From contig NZ_JAKLTS010000004.1 of assembly GCF_022012445.1 (NCBI RefSeq), positions 124,001 through 188,000 of the forward strand: a stretch of DNA of 64,000 bases. Reading direction: 5' to 3'. The position numbers and the translations under genes were made by a program. Source of the stretch: Massilia sp. TS11. GTDB lineage: Bacteria; Pseudomonadota; Gammaproteobacteria; Burkholderiales; Burkholderiaceae_D. Under the pieces are notes generated by a model that did not search any database, was not told where the DNA came from, and saw only the letters and a list, made by a program, of their open reading frames with translations. Below, in pieces: positions 1 through 12,145 of the stretch. How positions within the stretch are numbered: the first letter of the stretch is position 1; every line of letters begins with the position of its first letter.

Positions 1-165
1 GCGTTCCTTGGCCGCATCGTACTCAGCGTTTTCGGACAGGTCGCCGTGCGAACGGGCCTCGGCGATGGCGTCGATCACGTTGCGGCGCTCCTGGGTTTTC
101 AGCTGGTGCAGTTCCTTGCGCAGCTGCTCAGCGCCGAATTTGGTCAGTGGGACGGTAGTGTTCAT
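1..165 (-). CDS. greA: Transcription elongation factor GreA, N-terminal part (cut by window edge)
   Basis: The first 55 residues are visible, starting with the ATG complement at 163-165 and running off the left edge. They carry the GreA N-terminal coiled-coil signature: an early [13 protein letters not shown] stretch, then [21 protein letters not shown], which is nearly invariant in GreA. GreA binds the RNA polymerase secondary channel and stimulates transcript cleavage in backtracked complexes. It lies downstream of carAB on the same strand, but a terminator at 194-234 separates them, so it probably has its own promoter or depends on readthrough. The coil tip acidic residues (D and E of the DLSENAEY segment) are intact. 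Confidence 0.95.
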   Translation of the reverse strand, partial: MNTTVPLTKFGAEQLRKELHQLKTQERRNVIDAIAEARSHGDLSENAEYDAAKER

Positions 166-193
166 GTCTCTTCGGTATTTTGGAAAATGAAAA

Positions 194-234
194 CCACAAA
201 GGCCGCGCTGCATGAAGCGGCACGGCCTCTGTGG
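194..234 (-). terminator. Intrinsic terminator after carB
   Basis: Reading leftwards, a 12-base arm CCACAGAGGCCG pairs with CGGCCTTTGTGG with one mismatch around a GC-rich loop, followed directly by TTTTCATTTT. This fits a Rho-independent terminator ending the carAB transcript before greA. Confidence 0.75.
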
Positions 235-251
235 TCAGGTGTTACCGGGCG

Positions 252-3470
<3,219 letters not shown>

Positions 3471-4634
3471 TTATTTTTTCTCCGCGGCTTGCATCAGGCC
3501 GATGAAGCGATCAAACAGGTAGGCGACGTCGAGCGGGCCGGGCGAGGCTTCCGGGTGGCCCTGGAAGCAGAAGGCCGGCTTGTCGGTGCGCATGAAGCCT
3601 TGCAGCGAGCCGTCGAACAGCGAGACATGGGTCACGCGGCAGTTGGCCGGCAAGGTGGCGGCGTCGACCGCGAAGCCGTGGTTTTGCGAGGTGATCATCA
3701 CGTGGCCGCTGTCCAGGTCCTGGACCGGGTGGTTGGCGCCGTGGTGGCCGAATTTCATCTTGAGCGTCTTGGCGCCCGAGGCCAGGGCCATGATCTGGTG
3801 GCCAAGGCAGATGCCGAAGGTCGGAATGCCCTTCTCGATCAGTTCGCGGGTGGCGGCGATCGCGTAGTCGCAGGGTTCCGGGTCGCCCGGGCCATTCGAC
3901 AGGAAAATGCCGTCCGGGTTCAGGGCCAGGGCGTCGGCCGCCGTGCTCTGGGCCGGCAGCACCGTCACCTTGCAGCCGCGCTCGGCCAGCATGCGCAGGA
4001 TATTGCGCTTGATGCCGTAGTCAAAGGCCACCACATGGTATTGCGGCGCGCTCTGCTTGCCGTAGCCGCTGCCCAGTTTCCATTCGGTCTCGTCCCAGAC
4101 ATAGGGCTTGGTGGTCGAGACCACCTTGGCCAGGTCCATGCCGGCCAGACCGGGGAAGGAACGGGCCAGCTCGATCGCCTCATTCGGGTTCGGCTCGACG
4201 CCGGCCTTGCCGACCACGATGGCGCCGTTCTGGGCGCCCTTTTCGCGCAGGATGCGGGTCAGCTTGCGGGTATCGATGCCGGCGATGGCCACGACGTTCT
4301 CGGCCTTCAGGTAGTCGGACAGGTTCTGGGTCGAACGGAAGTTCGAGGCCAGCAGCGGCAGATCGCGGATGATCAGGCCGGCGGCATGCACCTTGGACGC
4401 TTCCACGTCCTCGGGATTGACGCCGACATTGCCGATATGCGGGTAAGTCAGGGTGACGATCTGGCGCGAGTAGGACGGATCGGTCAGGATTTCCTGATAA
4501 CCGGTGATGGCGGTGTTGAACACGACTTCACCGATCGTGTGACCGGCGGCGCCGATCGACATACCTTTGAAAATGGTGCCGTCTGCAAGGGCCAGGATGG
4601 CTGGCACGGCGGGGCCGGAAAAAAATGGCGGCAA
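3471..4634 (-). CDS. carA: Carbamoyl-phosphate synthase small (glutaminase) subunit
   Basis: About 387 residues. It hydrolyses glutamine and passes ammonia to CarB. The N-terminal CPSase small domain starts [14 protein letters not shown]. The class I glutamine amidotransferase domain has the nucleophile in [10 protein letters not shown] and the His/Glu pair in GHPEASPGP. There is no ATG near the family start. The leader reads AGGAG directly followed by TTGCCCTTGCC. The second TTG (complement of 4632-4634) lies 6 bases from the AGGAG and is preferred, whereas the first TTG (4638-4640) touches it. A non-ATG start may limit expression. Transcription is probably from the TTGCGA/TATACT promoter at 4790-4818 through a structured leader. 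Confidence 0.95.
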   Translation of the reverse strand: MPPFFSGPAVPAILALADGTIFKGMSIGAAGHTIGEVVFNTAITGYQEILTDPSYSRQIVTLTYPHIGNVGVNPEDVEASKVHAAGLIIRDLPLLASNFRSTQNLSDYLKAENVVAIAGIDTRKLTRILREKGAQNGAIVVGKAGVEPNPNEAIELARSFPGLAGMDLAKVVSTTKPYVWDETEWKLGSGYGKQSAPQYHVVAFDYGIKRNILRMLAERGCKVTVLPAQSTAADALALNPDGIFLSNGPGDPEPCDYAIAATRELIEKGIPTFGICLGHQIMALASGAKTLKMKFGHHGANHPVQDLDSGHVMITSQNHGFAVDAATLPANCRVTHVSLFDGSLQGFMRTDKPAFCFQGHPEASPGPLDVAYLFDRFIGLMQAAEKK

Positions 4635-4653
4635 GGGCAACTCCTGTAAAGTT

Positions 4654-4762
4654 ACCGTAGCGTCGCCACGTCAGACCGGCCGCTGGTCCACCCCTCACCT
4701 TCGATACATCCAGGGGTTCAGCAAAGCCGAATGATGAGAGGGTGTGAGGTCAGCGCTACGGT
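4654..4762 (-). promoter_or_regulatory. Structured 5' leader of carAB mRNA
   Basis: The predicted carA transcript (start near 4783) has a roughly 150-base leader. A perfect 9-base outer stem (CGCTACGGT at 4754-4762, ACCGTAGCG at 4654-4662) encloses a CCTCAC/GTGAGG stem and an inner TTCGGC-TTT-GCTGAA hairpin. The outer stem closes just upstream of the AGGAG ribosome site. The fold is inferred by eye. It could regulate carAB in response to pyrimidines, arginine or purines, but no known riboswitch is recognised. Confidence 0.5.
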
Positions 4763-4789
4763 GGAAGGCTCAGATGGATAAACCTGCAA

Positions 4790-4818
4790 AGTATAGCGCA
4801 TTTTCGCTCTTATCGCAA
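4790..4818 (-). promoter_or_regulatory. Sigma-70 promoter of carAB
   Basis: On the minus strand TTGCGA (4813-4818) and TATACT (4790-4795) are spaced by 17 bases, giving a start near 4783. This is the best promoter in the carA/unknown-gene divergent region. Confidence 0.65.
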
Positions 4819-4906
4819 TGCAGCACGGTACCCGCCTAAGCGGGCTGGACAGTTGCGGCCAGTTTGCCTAGAGTGTGGTTCTTCGCTGCGGATGTGATGA
4901 CAGAAC

Positions 4907-5341
4907 ATGGCAACTTTTGGACGTGACTGCCCTACCGAGCGCCCCGACATCGGCGGCCGCGGCGGGGTATTTGTGCCCAACGGCGCACTGGTCGAGGAAA
5001 AACTGGCCCTGCTGAAAAACGGCGCCGGCTGCGTCGGCTTCGGCAATATCGACGGCTCGCTGATGATCTATTTCGAGGCCAATAAGTTCGACGACTCCAG
5101 CCTGCACAAGTGGGAAGACAAGTGCTTCAAGGCCTATGAGCGCATGGTCAAGCGCGCGCCCACGGTCAACAAGATGTCGGCCGAGCCCGACCAGTTCACC
5201 CAGGTCGGCATCATCGAAGGCACCGAAATCCTCGTCAAGGACTGGGCCGCCCTGCGCGAATGGCTGGAAAGCTCACGTGTGCCCGACGCCATGCCGGAGT
5301 CCGAGCACATCGTGATGACGGCGCCCCACCTGCGCGGCTGA
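4907..5341 (+). CDS. Hypothetical protein, divergent from carA
   Basis: 144 residues, not recognised. An in-frame TGA nine bases upstream makes the ATG at 4907 the earliest possible start. No clear ribosome site is seen, so a downstream GTG (about residue 22) is an alternative. The protein is soluble, without signal peptide or membrane segment. Its middle part (KNGAGCVGFGNIDGSLMIYF) looks like a compact alpha/beta domain and a C-terminal WAALREWLESS helix follows. It is transcribed away from carA and converges with the HbpS-like gene, with one base between the stop codons. Normal codon use suggests a real gene. Confidence 0.7.
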   Translation: MATFGRDCPTERPDIGGRGGVFVPNGALVEEKLALLKNGAGCVGFGNIDGSLMIYFEANKFDDSSLHKWEDKCFKAYERMVKRAPTVNKMSAEPDQFTQVGIIEGTEILVKDWAALREWLESSRVPDAMPESEHIVMTAPHLRG

Positions 5342-5342
5342 C

Positions 5343-5747
5343 TCAGCCGAGCAGCGCGCGGATCCCGGCCTGGGCGATCTGCGCATCCTGGGCCGACTTC
5401 ACGCCCGACACCCCGACCGCCCCCACCGTGTGGCCGTCGACCACGATATTCACCCCGCCTTCGAGCATGCCCTGCAGCGGCGCCGACAGGAAAGCGATGC
5501 GGCCGTTATTGATCACATCCTCGAACAGCTTGGTTTCGCGGCGGCCGATGGCGGCGGCCTGGGCCTTGGCCGGCGCGATCTGGGCCGTCATCGGTGCGGC
5601 CCCGTCCATGCGCAGCTGCCACAGCAGATGGCCGCCATCGTCGCAGATGGCGATGCTGACGTGCCAGCCATTGGCGCTGGCTTCGGCTTCGGCGGCGGCG
5701 CCGATGGTCTTGGCGTCCGCCAGGCTCAGGTAGGGTTTGGCTTGCAT
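5343..5747 (-). CDS. HbpS/GlcG-like (DUF336) protein
   Basis: 134 residues covering one GlcG/HbpS domain: N-terminal LSLADAKTIGAAAEAEA, a central GGHLLWQLRMDGAAP, and the C-terminal glycine-rich GGVNIVVDGHTVGAVGVSG typical of the family. Family members include the extracellular haem-binding HbpS of Streptomyces and proteins near glycolate oxidase; the biochemical role of most is unknown. There is no signal peptide, so it is probably cytoplasmic. It lies 11 bases downstream of the patatin-like lipoprotein gene and is probably co-transcribed with it. Function cannot be narrowed further. Confidence 0.85.
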   Translation of the reverse strand: MQAKPYLSLADAKTIGAAAEAEASANGWHVSIAICDDGGHLLWQLRMDGAAPMTAQIAPAKAQAAAIGRRETKLFEDVINNGRIAFLSAPLQGMLEGGVNIVVDGHTVGAVGVSGVKSAQDAQIAQAGIRALLG

Positions 5748-5758
5748 GCTGTCTCCGT

Positions 5759-6661
5759 CTATTGTTGTTTGGCCTTGAGTTTGGCCTTCAGTTGCGGCAT
5801 GACCGCCGCGGCGGCCTGCTCGCCCGCCAGGATGGCGAGGTTGCGGCCATTGAAATCGGTGCCGCCCATGGCGCCCAGGCTGGGCGTGATGACGACGTCG
5901 GCTTCCTTCAGTTCATAGTGGTTGAGGCGCTGACCCATGATGGTAAAGGTCTGCATCAGCACATCGACCGAGCTGGCGATGGCCTGGGCGTCGGTCTGGG
6001 TCGAGATGTTGACGGCGATGATGAAATCGGCCCCCATCTGCTTGGCGAACTTGACCGGCACGGGCGCCACCAGGCCGCCGTCGACATAGGTTTTATTCCC
6101 GATTTTGACAGGCTGGAACACGCTCGGCACGGCCGAGGAAGCGCGCACGGCCTGGCCCGTATTCCCGCGCTGGAACAGGATCGGCTCGCCCGTCTTCAGA
6201 TCGGTGGCCACGGCGCCGAAGGGAATCTTCAGCTTTTCCATCGGCAGATTGCCGACCGATTTATTGATGAAGCTTTGCAAGGCCTCGCCCTTGAGCACGC
6301 CGGTCGACTTGTTAAACAGGGGCAGCGCCCAGTCCGAGATCGTGGCCTCGTCCATCTCGAGCGCCATCTTCTGCAGGGCGAAGCCATTATTGCCGGCCGC
6401 GTAGAGCGCGCCGACCACCGAGCCGGCCGAGGTGCCGACCACGATATCGGGCACGATGCCCTGGGCTTCGAGCGCCTTGATCACGCCGATATGGGCAAAG
6501 CCGCGCGCGGCGCCGCCGCCCAGGGCCAGGGCGATCTTCAGCTTCTTCGGAGCGGCGGCCGGCGGCGCCACCACCGGCGTGGGCGCGGGCGGCGGTGCGC
6601 TCTGGCAGGCGGCCAGGCTCAGGACGGCAAGGGCACAGGCGAAGGAGCGGCGCGAAAACAT
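5759..6661 (-). CDS. Patatin-like phospholipase family lipoprotein (RssA-type)
   Basis: 300 residues. An N-terminal lipoprotein signal ends LSLAACQSA (lipobox LAAC, Cys19), followed by a proline/alanine linker. The patatin domain has the oxyanion-hole GGGAARGFAHIGV, the nucleophile elbow GTSAGS and the catalytic-dyad Asp in VDGGLVAPVPV, so Ser-Asp catalysis is intact. It should be a membrane-anchored serine lipase or phospholipase of the NTE/RssA subfamily; the substrate is unknown. It starts with ATG at 6659-6661 and is followed by the HbpS-like gene. The sorting side (inner or outer membrane) cannot be decided by eye. Confidence 0.9.
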   Translation of the reverse strand: MFSRRSFACALAVLSLAACQSAPPPAPTPVVAPPAAAPKKLKIALALGGGAARGFAHIGVIKALEAQGIVPDIVVGTSAGSVVGALYAAGNNGFALQKMALEMDEATISDWALPLFNKSTGVLKGEALQSFINKSVGNLPMEKLKIPFGAVATDLKTGEPILFQRGNTGQAVRASSAVPSVFQPVKIGNKTYVDGGLVAPVPVKFAKQMGADFIIAVNISTQTDAQAIASSVDVLMQTFTIMGQRLNHYELKEADVVITPSLGAMGGTDFNGRNLAILAGEQAAAAVMPQLKAKLKAKQQ

Positions 6662-6767
6662 GGCAGGACGGGTCCGGTGTGAGCGAAAAACCGTGATTGT
6701 ACCGGAGCCAGGGGCGGCCCGTGGCGGCGCCGCCGAGGGGGCGTCGGACGCTCCCGGCGGGGGCCGC

Positions 6768-8057
6768 CTACACGACCATACTGGCCGGCAGCTTGACGAT
6801 GAAGGTCGAGCCCTTGCCCACTTCGGACTGGATCTGCAGGCTGCCGCCGTGGCGCAGCAGCACGTGCTTGACGATGGCCAGGCCCAGGCCCGTGCCCTGG
6901 GTCTCGCGCGAGCGGCTCTTGTCGACCCGGTAGAAGCGCTCGGTCAGACGGGCGATGTGCTTGGCGTCGATGCCGATGCCGCTGTCCTGCACCGAGAACT
7001 GCGGACCGCCCTGCCCCATCGTCCAGCGCAGCACGATGCTGCCGCCCTCGGGCGTGTAGCGCACCGCGTTCGAGGCCAGGTTGCCCAAGGCCGAACGCAG
7101 CTCGTCGCCCGAACCCTGCACATCGGGCCCATCGATTTCGGCCGTGATGGTGTGCTTGCCGTTCGACAGGGCGCGCGCCTCGGCCAGGATCTGTTCGATC
7201 ATCGCCGGCATCGGCACGCGCTCGACCTTGAGCGGGTAATCGAGCGACTCGAGGCGCGACAGGGTCAGCATGTCCTCGATCAGGTTCTGCATGCGGTGGC
7301 CCTGCTCGGCCATCAGCTTCAGGTGGGCGGCGCGCGTGGCCGGGTCGAGGTCGGGCGTGCCGAGCGCGATCTCGAGGAAGCCGACGATCACCGTCAGCGG
7401 CGTGCGCAGCTCGTGCGAGGCATTGGCAATGAAGTCGCGCCGCATTTCCTCGATGCGCTCGCTCTCGGTGACGTCATGGGTCACCAGAATCTGGCGCCGG
7501 TTCTCAAACGGAATGATCTGCACGATCAGCTTCCGCTCGCGCAGGCTCAGGGTCAGCGGCGTATCGTAGCGGCCGAGAATGATGTAGTCGATGAAGTCCG
7601 GGCTGCGCACCAGATTGGTCACGCGCATGCCCTTGTCGCGCTGGTGCTGCAGGCCCAGGTGCTGCTCGGCGGCCGGATTGCACCACTCGAGGAACAGCAC
7701 ATCGTCCATGATCACCACGCCATCGGGCAGCAGGTGCATGGCCTGGCGAAAGCGCGCCAGCCATTCGGTCAGTTCGGCCTGATTGCGTTCGTCGTCGCGC
7801 CGCATGCGGTACAGGCGCGCGAAGATATTGGTCCAGGCGCCCCAGCCATCGGGCAGGCGCGCACTCTGGGGATCGTCGAGCCAGGTCGAGAGCTGGTCGA
7901 GGTAGCGCAGCTGGATAAACAGCATCACCACCAAAGCCAGCGAAAGCAGCACCAGACCGGCCTCGAAGCCGAACATCGACCAGAACACGCCGGCCGCGAC
8001 CAGCAGCACGGCCATGCGCAGCACGGCCGGAACCCAGAACAGGAGACGCTGATTCAT
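6768..8057 (-). CDS. phoR: Phosphate regulon sensor histidine kinase PhoR
   Basis: 429 residues. Two N-terminal membrane helices (about 8-26 and 32-50) with almost no periplasmic loop, then a PAS domain (about 100-195), HisKA with the phospho-acceptor His215 in NASHELRTPL, and HATPase with the N box (NLASNAVRYTPEGG) and G boxes (DSGIGI, GTGLGLAI). This is the PhoR layout, sensing phosphate through PstSCAB-PhoU and not through a periplasmic domain. Its ATG overlaps the phoB stop (ATGA at 8054-8057), so the pair is translationally coupled. It is the last gene of the pst-pho operon. Confidence 0.96.
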   Translation of the reverse strand: MNQRLLFWVPAVLRMAVLLVAAGVFWSMFGFEAGLVLLSLALVVMLFIQLRYLDQLSTWLDDPQSARLPDGWGAWTNIFARLYRMRRDDERNQAELTEWLARFRQAMHLLPDGVVIMDDVLFLEWCNPAAEQHLGLQHQRDKGMRVTNLVRSPDFIDYIILGRYDTPLTLSLRERKLIVQIIPFENRRQILVTHDVTESERIEEMRRDFIANASHELRTPLTVIVGFLEIALGTPDLDPATRAAHLKLMAEQGHRMQNLIEDMLTLSRLESLDYPLKVERVPMPAMIEQILAEARALSNGKHTITAEIDGPDVQGSGDELRSALGNLASNAVRYTPEGGSIVLRWTMGQGGPQFSVQDSGIGIDAKHIARLTERFYRVDKSRSRETQGTGLGLAIVKHVLLRHGGSLQIQSEVGKGSTFIVKLPASMVV

Positions 8058-8743
8058 TTTTCCGAGAGCATGTAACCGACGCTGCGCACCGTGCGGATCA
8101 GGTGCTCGGCCTCTTTCAGGGCCTTGCGCAGGCGCAGCACGTGGACGTCGACCGTGCGCTCCTCGATCACCACATGGTCGCCCCACACTTTGTCCAGCAG
8201 CTGGGAGCGCGAGAACACGCGTTCCGGGTGGGCCATGAAGAATTTCAGCAGCTTGTACTCGGCATGGCCGATCTCGATGCGCTGGCCATGCAGCATCACC
8301 GAGCAGCTGACCGGATCGAGCGTGACCGGGCCGGCCGTCATCGTCTGCAGGGCCTGCTCGGGGCTCTTGCGGCGCAACAGGGCGCGCGCGCGCGCCAGCA
8401 GCTCGCGCGGCGAGAAAGGCTTGGTCACATAATCGTCGGCCCCGGTGTTCAGGCCGGCGATCTTGTCTTCTTCCATGCTCTTGGCGGTCAGCATGATCAC
8501 CGGGACGTCCTGAAAGTCGCGGTCCGAGCGCATGCGCGAGAGCAGGCGCAGCCCGCTCTGGTCGGGCAGCATCCAGTCGAGGAACATCAGGTGCGGCTTG
8601 CGCGACTGCAGGGCTTCCCAAGCTTCGGCCACGTTCGCCACGGCGCGTACATGCCAGCCGGCCTCGCGCAGCGAGAAACTGACAAGTTCGACAATGGCCG
8701 GTTCATCTTCAACGATCAGGACGGAGGTCTTGTCTGCGGCCAT
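8054..8743 (-). CDS. phoB: Phosphate regulon response regulator PhoB
   Basis: 229 residues, OmpR/PhoB class. The receiver domain (1-125) has the acidic pair in VEDEPAIV, the phospho-acceptor Asp in MFLDWMLPD, the switch Thr in MLTAKS and Lys in VTKPFSPREL. The C-terminal winged helix ends in VWGDHVVIEERTVDVHVLRLRKAL, a near match to PhoB recognition helices. It should activate the pst operon through the Pho box at 13230-13247. It lies 3 bases after phoU and overlaps phoR. Confidence 0.97.
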   Translation of the reverse strand: MAADKTSVLIVEDEPAIVELVSFSLREAGWHVRAVANVAEAWEALQSRKPHLMFLDWMLPDQSGLRLLSRMRSDRDFQDVPVIMLTAKSMEEDKIAGLNTGADDYVTKPFSPRELLARARALLRRKSPEQALQTMTAGPVTLDPVSCSVMLHGQRIEIGHAEYKLLKFFMAHPERVFSRSQLLDKVWGDHVVIEERTVDVHVLRLRKALKEAEHLIRTVRSVGYMLSEK

Positions 8744-8746
8744 GCT

Positions 8747-9442
8747 TTACGGGGCTTCCTGGGGCGTGTATTGACGGGTATGGCGGATATCCTTGCCTTC
8801 CACCACGTAGATCACGTACTCGGCGATGTTCTTCGCATGGTCGCCGATGCGCTCGATGGCCTTGGCCACCCACAGGGTGTCCAGTGCGGTCGAGATCGTA
8901 CGCGGGTCCTCCATCATAAACGTAATCAGGTTGCGCGTGATGGTATTGAACTCCAGATCGACCACATCGTCCTGGTCGATCAGGCGCAGGGCCTGGGCGC
9001 CGTCCAGGCGCGCGAAGGCGTCCAGGGCGTCGTGCAGCATGTCGCCGGCGGCGGTGCTGATCGAACGCAGCATGTCGTAGTTGTTCATGATCAGCGAGCC
9101 GCGCGCGTGCATGTCGCGGCCCACGCGGGCGATCTTGGCGGCTTCGTCGCCGATGCGCTCGAGGTCGGTGATGACCTTAATCGTGGCCATCACGGTGCGC
9201 AGGTCGTTGGCGGTCGGCTGGCGGCGCACGATCAGGTGGCTGCAGGCGTCGTCGAGCTGGACTTCGAGCTGGTTGACATTGCCGTCTTCGGCGATGACGC
9301 GCTCGGCGCGGTCCATATTCCCGGTGCGGAACACCGCCATCGCTTCATTGAACTGGGTTTCGACGATGCCGCCCATCAGCAGCACTTTGGAGCGGATGGT
9401 TTCCAGTTCGGTGTCGTATTGTTTGGACGAATGGTCGTTCAT
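8747..9442 (-). CDS. phoU: Phosphate signalling complex protein PhoU
   Basis: 231 residues, normal for PhoU, with the two repeated three-helix PhoU domains. The metal-binding-type E/D-rich segments are visible in each half (LERIGDEAAKIAR and AIERIGDHAKNIAEYVIY). PhoU links the PstSCAB transporter to PhoR and keeps the kinase off when phosphate is plentiful. It follows pstB by 13 bases and precedes phoB. Confidence 0.97.
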   Translation of the reverse strand: MNDHSSKQYDTELETIRSKVLLMGGIVETQFNEAMAVFRTGNMDRAERVIAEDGNVNQLEVQLDDACSHLIVRRQPTANDLRTVMATIKVITDLERIGDEAAKIARVGRDMHARGSLIMNNYDMLRSISTAAGDMLHDALDAFARLDGAQALRLIDQDDVVDLEFNTITRNLITFMMEDPRTISTALDTLWVAKAIERIGDHAKNIAEYVIYVVEGKDIRHTRQYTPQEAP

Positions 9443-9455
9443 GGTGGTCTCCGAA

Positions 9456-10235
9456 TCAGCCGAAGCGGCCGGTAATGTAGTCCTGGGTTTCCTTGCGCGC
9501 GGGGTTCATGAAGATCTGGTCGGTTTCACCGAACTCGACCAGCTCCCCCAGGTACATATAGGCGGTGTAATCGGAGCAGCGCGCAGCCTGCTGCATATTG
9601 TGGGTCACGATGGCGATCGTGTAATCGGTCTTCAGTTCCGAGATCAGTTCTTCGATCTTGGCGGTCGAGATCGGGTCCAGCGCCGAGGTCGGCTCGTCGA
9701 GCAGCAGCACGTCCGGTTTGACCGCCACGCCGCGCGCGATGCACAGGCGCTGCTGCTGGCCGCCCGACAGCGACAGGCCGCTCTTGCCGAGCTTGTCCTT
9801 GACTTCGGTCCACAGCGCGGCCTTCTTCAGCGCCCACTCGACGCGCTCGTCCATCTCGCCCTTGGACAGGTCTTCGTAGAGGCGCACGCCGAAGGAGATG
9901 TTGTCGTAGATCGACATGGGGAAAGGCGTCGGCTTCTGGAACACCATGCCGACCTTGGCACGCAGCATGTTCACGTCGAGGCCGGCTTCGAGGATATTCC
10001 CGCCGCGGTAGAGGATCTGGCCCTCGGCGCGCTGGCCCGGGTAGAGGTCGTACATGCGGTTCAGCGTGCGCAGCAGGGTCGACTTGCCGCAGCCCGAGGG
10101 GCCGATGAAGGCCGTGACCTTCTTCTCGTAGATCGGCAGATGGATGTTGTGCAGGCTCTGGGTCTTCCCGTAGAAGAAGTTCAGGCCCTGGATATCGATG
10201 ATTTTATGCGTCATGGCTTGGGTCTCAATGGGCAT
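9456..10235 (-). CDS. pstB: Phosphate ABC transporter ATP-binding protein PstB
   Basis: 259 residues. Walker [12 protein letters not shown], signature [14 protein letters not shown], Walker [14 protein letters not shown], and the PstB-typical C-terminus [11 protein letters not shown]. It powers high-affinity phosphate import. The ATG at 10233-10235 overlaps the pstA stop (10225). An in-frame ATG at 10212-10214 (MTHKIID) also fits the family start; neither has a strong ribosome site. Confidence 0.97.
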   Translation of the reverse strand: MPIETQAMTHKIIDIQGLNFFYGKTQSLHNIHLPIYEKKVTAFIGPSGCGKSTLLRTLNRMYDLYPGQRAEGQILYRGGNILEAGLDVNMLRAKVGMVFQKPTPFPMSIYDNISFGVRLYEDLSKGEMDERVEWALKKAALWTEVKDKLGKSGLSLSGGQQQRLCIARGVAVKPDVLLLDEPTSALDPISTAKIEELISELKTDYTIAIVTHNMQQAARCSDYTAYMYLGELVEFGETDQIFMNPARKETQDYITGRFG

Positions 10236-11070
10236 TTTTCTGGCTGAAGACGGTGCGCGAGAGGATGTTCAATCCAAGCACGCTGAAGGTCACCAGCAAG
10301 GCGCCGCCCCATGCCAGGGCGCGCCAGTTATCGTAGGGGCTCATCGCGAACTGGTAGATCACGACAGGCAGATTGGCCATCGGGGCATTCATGTCGGCGC
10401 TGAAGAACTGGTTGTTCAGGGCCGTGAACAGCAGCGGCGCCGTCTCGCCCGAGATGCGCGCGACCGCCAGCAGCACGCCGGTGATCACGCCCGCCTTGAC
10501 GGCGCGCAGGCGCACCAGCAGGGCCACCTTCCAGCGCGGGGCGCCGAGGGCGAAGGCCGCTTCCAGCAGGCTGTTCGGCACCAGATGCAGCATATTGTCG
10601 GTGGTGCGCACCACGACCGGAATGGCCAGCAGGGCCAGTGCGATCGAGCCGGCGTAACCGGAGAAGTGCTTGACGTTGGCCACGTACAGCGCGTAGACGA
10701 ACAGGCCGATCACGATCGACGGCGCCGACAGCATGATGTCGGTGACGAAGCGGGTGAACTTGGCGAAGCGGTTCTCGCTGCCGTATTCGGCCAGGTAGAT
10801 GCCGGCCAGGATGCCGATCGGCGTCGAGATCAGGGTCGACAGGCCGACCATCATCAGGCTGCCGAAGATGGCGTTCCACAGGCCGCCGGCATCGCTGCCA
10901 GGCGAAGGCGTGGTTTCGGTGAACATCGCCACGCTGATGGCCGAGAAGCCCTTGACGGCCAGCGTGGCCAGAATCCACAGCAGGGCCAGCAGGCCGAAGC
11001 TCATGGCCAGCACCGACAGGGCGATGCCGATGCGGTGGGTGCGCAGGCGCGCGCGGTAGACCTTGTTCAT
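10225..11070 (-). CDS. pstA: Phosphate ABC transporter permease PstA
   Basis: 281 residues with six predicted membrane segments and the binding-protein-dependent permease EAA loop ([18 protein letters not shown]...) near residue 190. It forms the channel with PstC. The ATG overlaps the pstC stop codon as ATGA (11067-11070), and its end overlaps pstB, so pstC-A-B are coupled. Confidence 0.96.
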   Translation of the reverse strand: MNKVYRARLRTHRIGIALSVLAMSFGLLALLWILATLAVKGFSAISVAMFTETTPSPGSDAGGLWNAIFGSLMMVGLSTLISTPIGILAGIYLAEYGSENRFAKFTRFVTDIMLSAPSIVIGLFVYALYVANVKHFSGYAGSIALALLAIPVVVRTTDNMLHLVPNSLLEAAFALGAPRWKVALLVRLRAVKAGVITGVLLAVARISGETAPLLFTALNNQFFSADMNAPMANLPVVIYQFAMSPYDNWRALAWGGALLVTFSVLGLNILSRTVFSQKNAH

Positions 11071-12080
11071 TTGCTGCCCTCCTTGCGCGACATATTCAGC
11101 AGCATCAGCTTGGCGGCCGAGAGCACGATCAGGGTGATCGCGAACAGGATCAGGGCCAGCGCGAACAGCGAGGACACATGCAGCTTGGACTCGGCCTCGG
11201 CGAATTCATTGGCCAGGGTCGAGGAGATCGAGTTACCGGCGCCGAACAGCGACAGCGACAGCTTGTTGGCGTTACCGATCACAAAGGTGACGGCCATGGT
11301 TTCGCCGAGCGCGCGGCCGAGGCCGAGCATGACGCCGCCGACCACGCCCGCCTTGGTGTAAGGCAGTACGATCTTGCGCACCACTTCCCAGCGCGTGCAG
11401 CCGAGGCCATAGGCCGATTCCTTGAGCACGGCCGGGACGATTTCAAACACGTCGCGCATGACCGAGGCGATGAAGGGAATGATCATCACGGCCAGGATCA
11501 GGCCGGCGGTGAGGATGCCGATGCCCATGGTCGGGCCCTGGAACAGCTGGCCGATGTAAGGAATCTGACCGAGGGTCTGCTTGAGGAAGGGCTGGACGTG
11601 GTCGCCGAACAGGGGGGCGAACACGAACAGGCCCCACATGCCGTAGATGATCGAGGGCACGCCGGCCAGCAGTTCCACGGCGGTGCCGAGCGGGCGGCGC
11701 AGCCAGACCGGGCAGATCTCGGTCAGGAACAGGGCGATGCCGAAGCTGACCGGAAACGCGATCAGCAGGGCGATGGCCGAGGTGCTGAGGGTGCCGACGA
11801 TGGCGATCATCGCGCCGTACTGGTCGTTGACGGGGTCCCATTCGACCGTCGTGATGAAGCCGGGACCGAACTCGCGGAAGGCCGGCAGCGCGCCCATGAC
11901 CAGGGACACGATGATGCCGCACAAAGCGAGCATGACCACGGTCGCGAAGCCCATGGTCAGTTTATGGAAGATGAAGTCCTGAATGCGCTGCGCGCGCATG
12001 ACACGGTGCATGCGCGCGCTGGCGGCCGCCTCTTGCAGGCTGGCGCTGTCGGACAGGGATACAGTCGGGTTGGTGCTCAT
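11067..12080 (-). CDS. pstC: Phosphate ABC transporter permease PstC
   Basis: 337 residues, slightly longer than E. coli PstC because of a ~35-residue cytoplasmic N-terminal extension. The EAA loop [21 protein letters not shown] and the membrane segment [19 protein letters not shown] are typical of PstC. It forms the inner-membrane channel with PstA. A GC-rich hairpin lies between it and pstS. Confidence 0.96.
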   Translation of the reverse strand: MSTNPTVSLSDSASLQEAAASARMHRVMRAQRIQDFIFHKLTMGFATVVMLALCGIIVSLVMGALPAFREFGPGFITTVEWDPVNDQYGAMIAIVGTLSTSAIALLIAFPVSFGIALFLTEICPVWLRRPLGTAVELLAGVPSIIYGMWGLFVFAPLFGDHVQPFLKQTLGQIPYIGQLFQGPTMGIGILTAGLILAVMIIPFIASVMRDVFEIVPAVLKESAYGLGCTRWEVVRKIVLPYTKAGVVGGVMLGLGRALGETMAVTFVIGNANKLSLSLFGAGNSISSTLANEFAEAESKLHVSSLFALALILFAITLIVLSAAKLMLLNMSRKEGSK

Positions 12081-12099
12081 ATTATGTGGTGTTTTTTAA

Positions 12100-12135
12100 C
12101 GCGCGGGCCGCCGTGGAGCTCAACGGACCCGCGCG
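12100..12135 (-). other. Hairpin between pstS and pstC
   Basis: CGCGCGGG (12100-12107) and CCCGCGCG (12128-12135) form an 8-base stem with further CCG/CGG pairing inside. In the transcribed direction it is followed by TTAAAAAA and not by a U run, so it is unlikely to terminate. A 3'-stabilising hairpin allowing more PstS than PstCAB is a common arrangement in binding-protein operons. Confidence 0.5.
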
Positions 12136-12145
12136 GTGCTGCAAC

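Noticed and set aside
4654..4762. Possible tRNA or known riboswitch in the carA leader
   Set aside because: The stem layout does not give a cloverleaf with a T-loop or anticodon arm, and no riboswitch core is recognised. Recorded as a leader structure.
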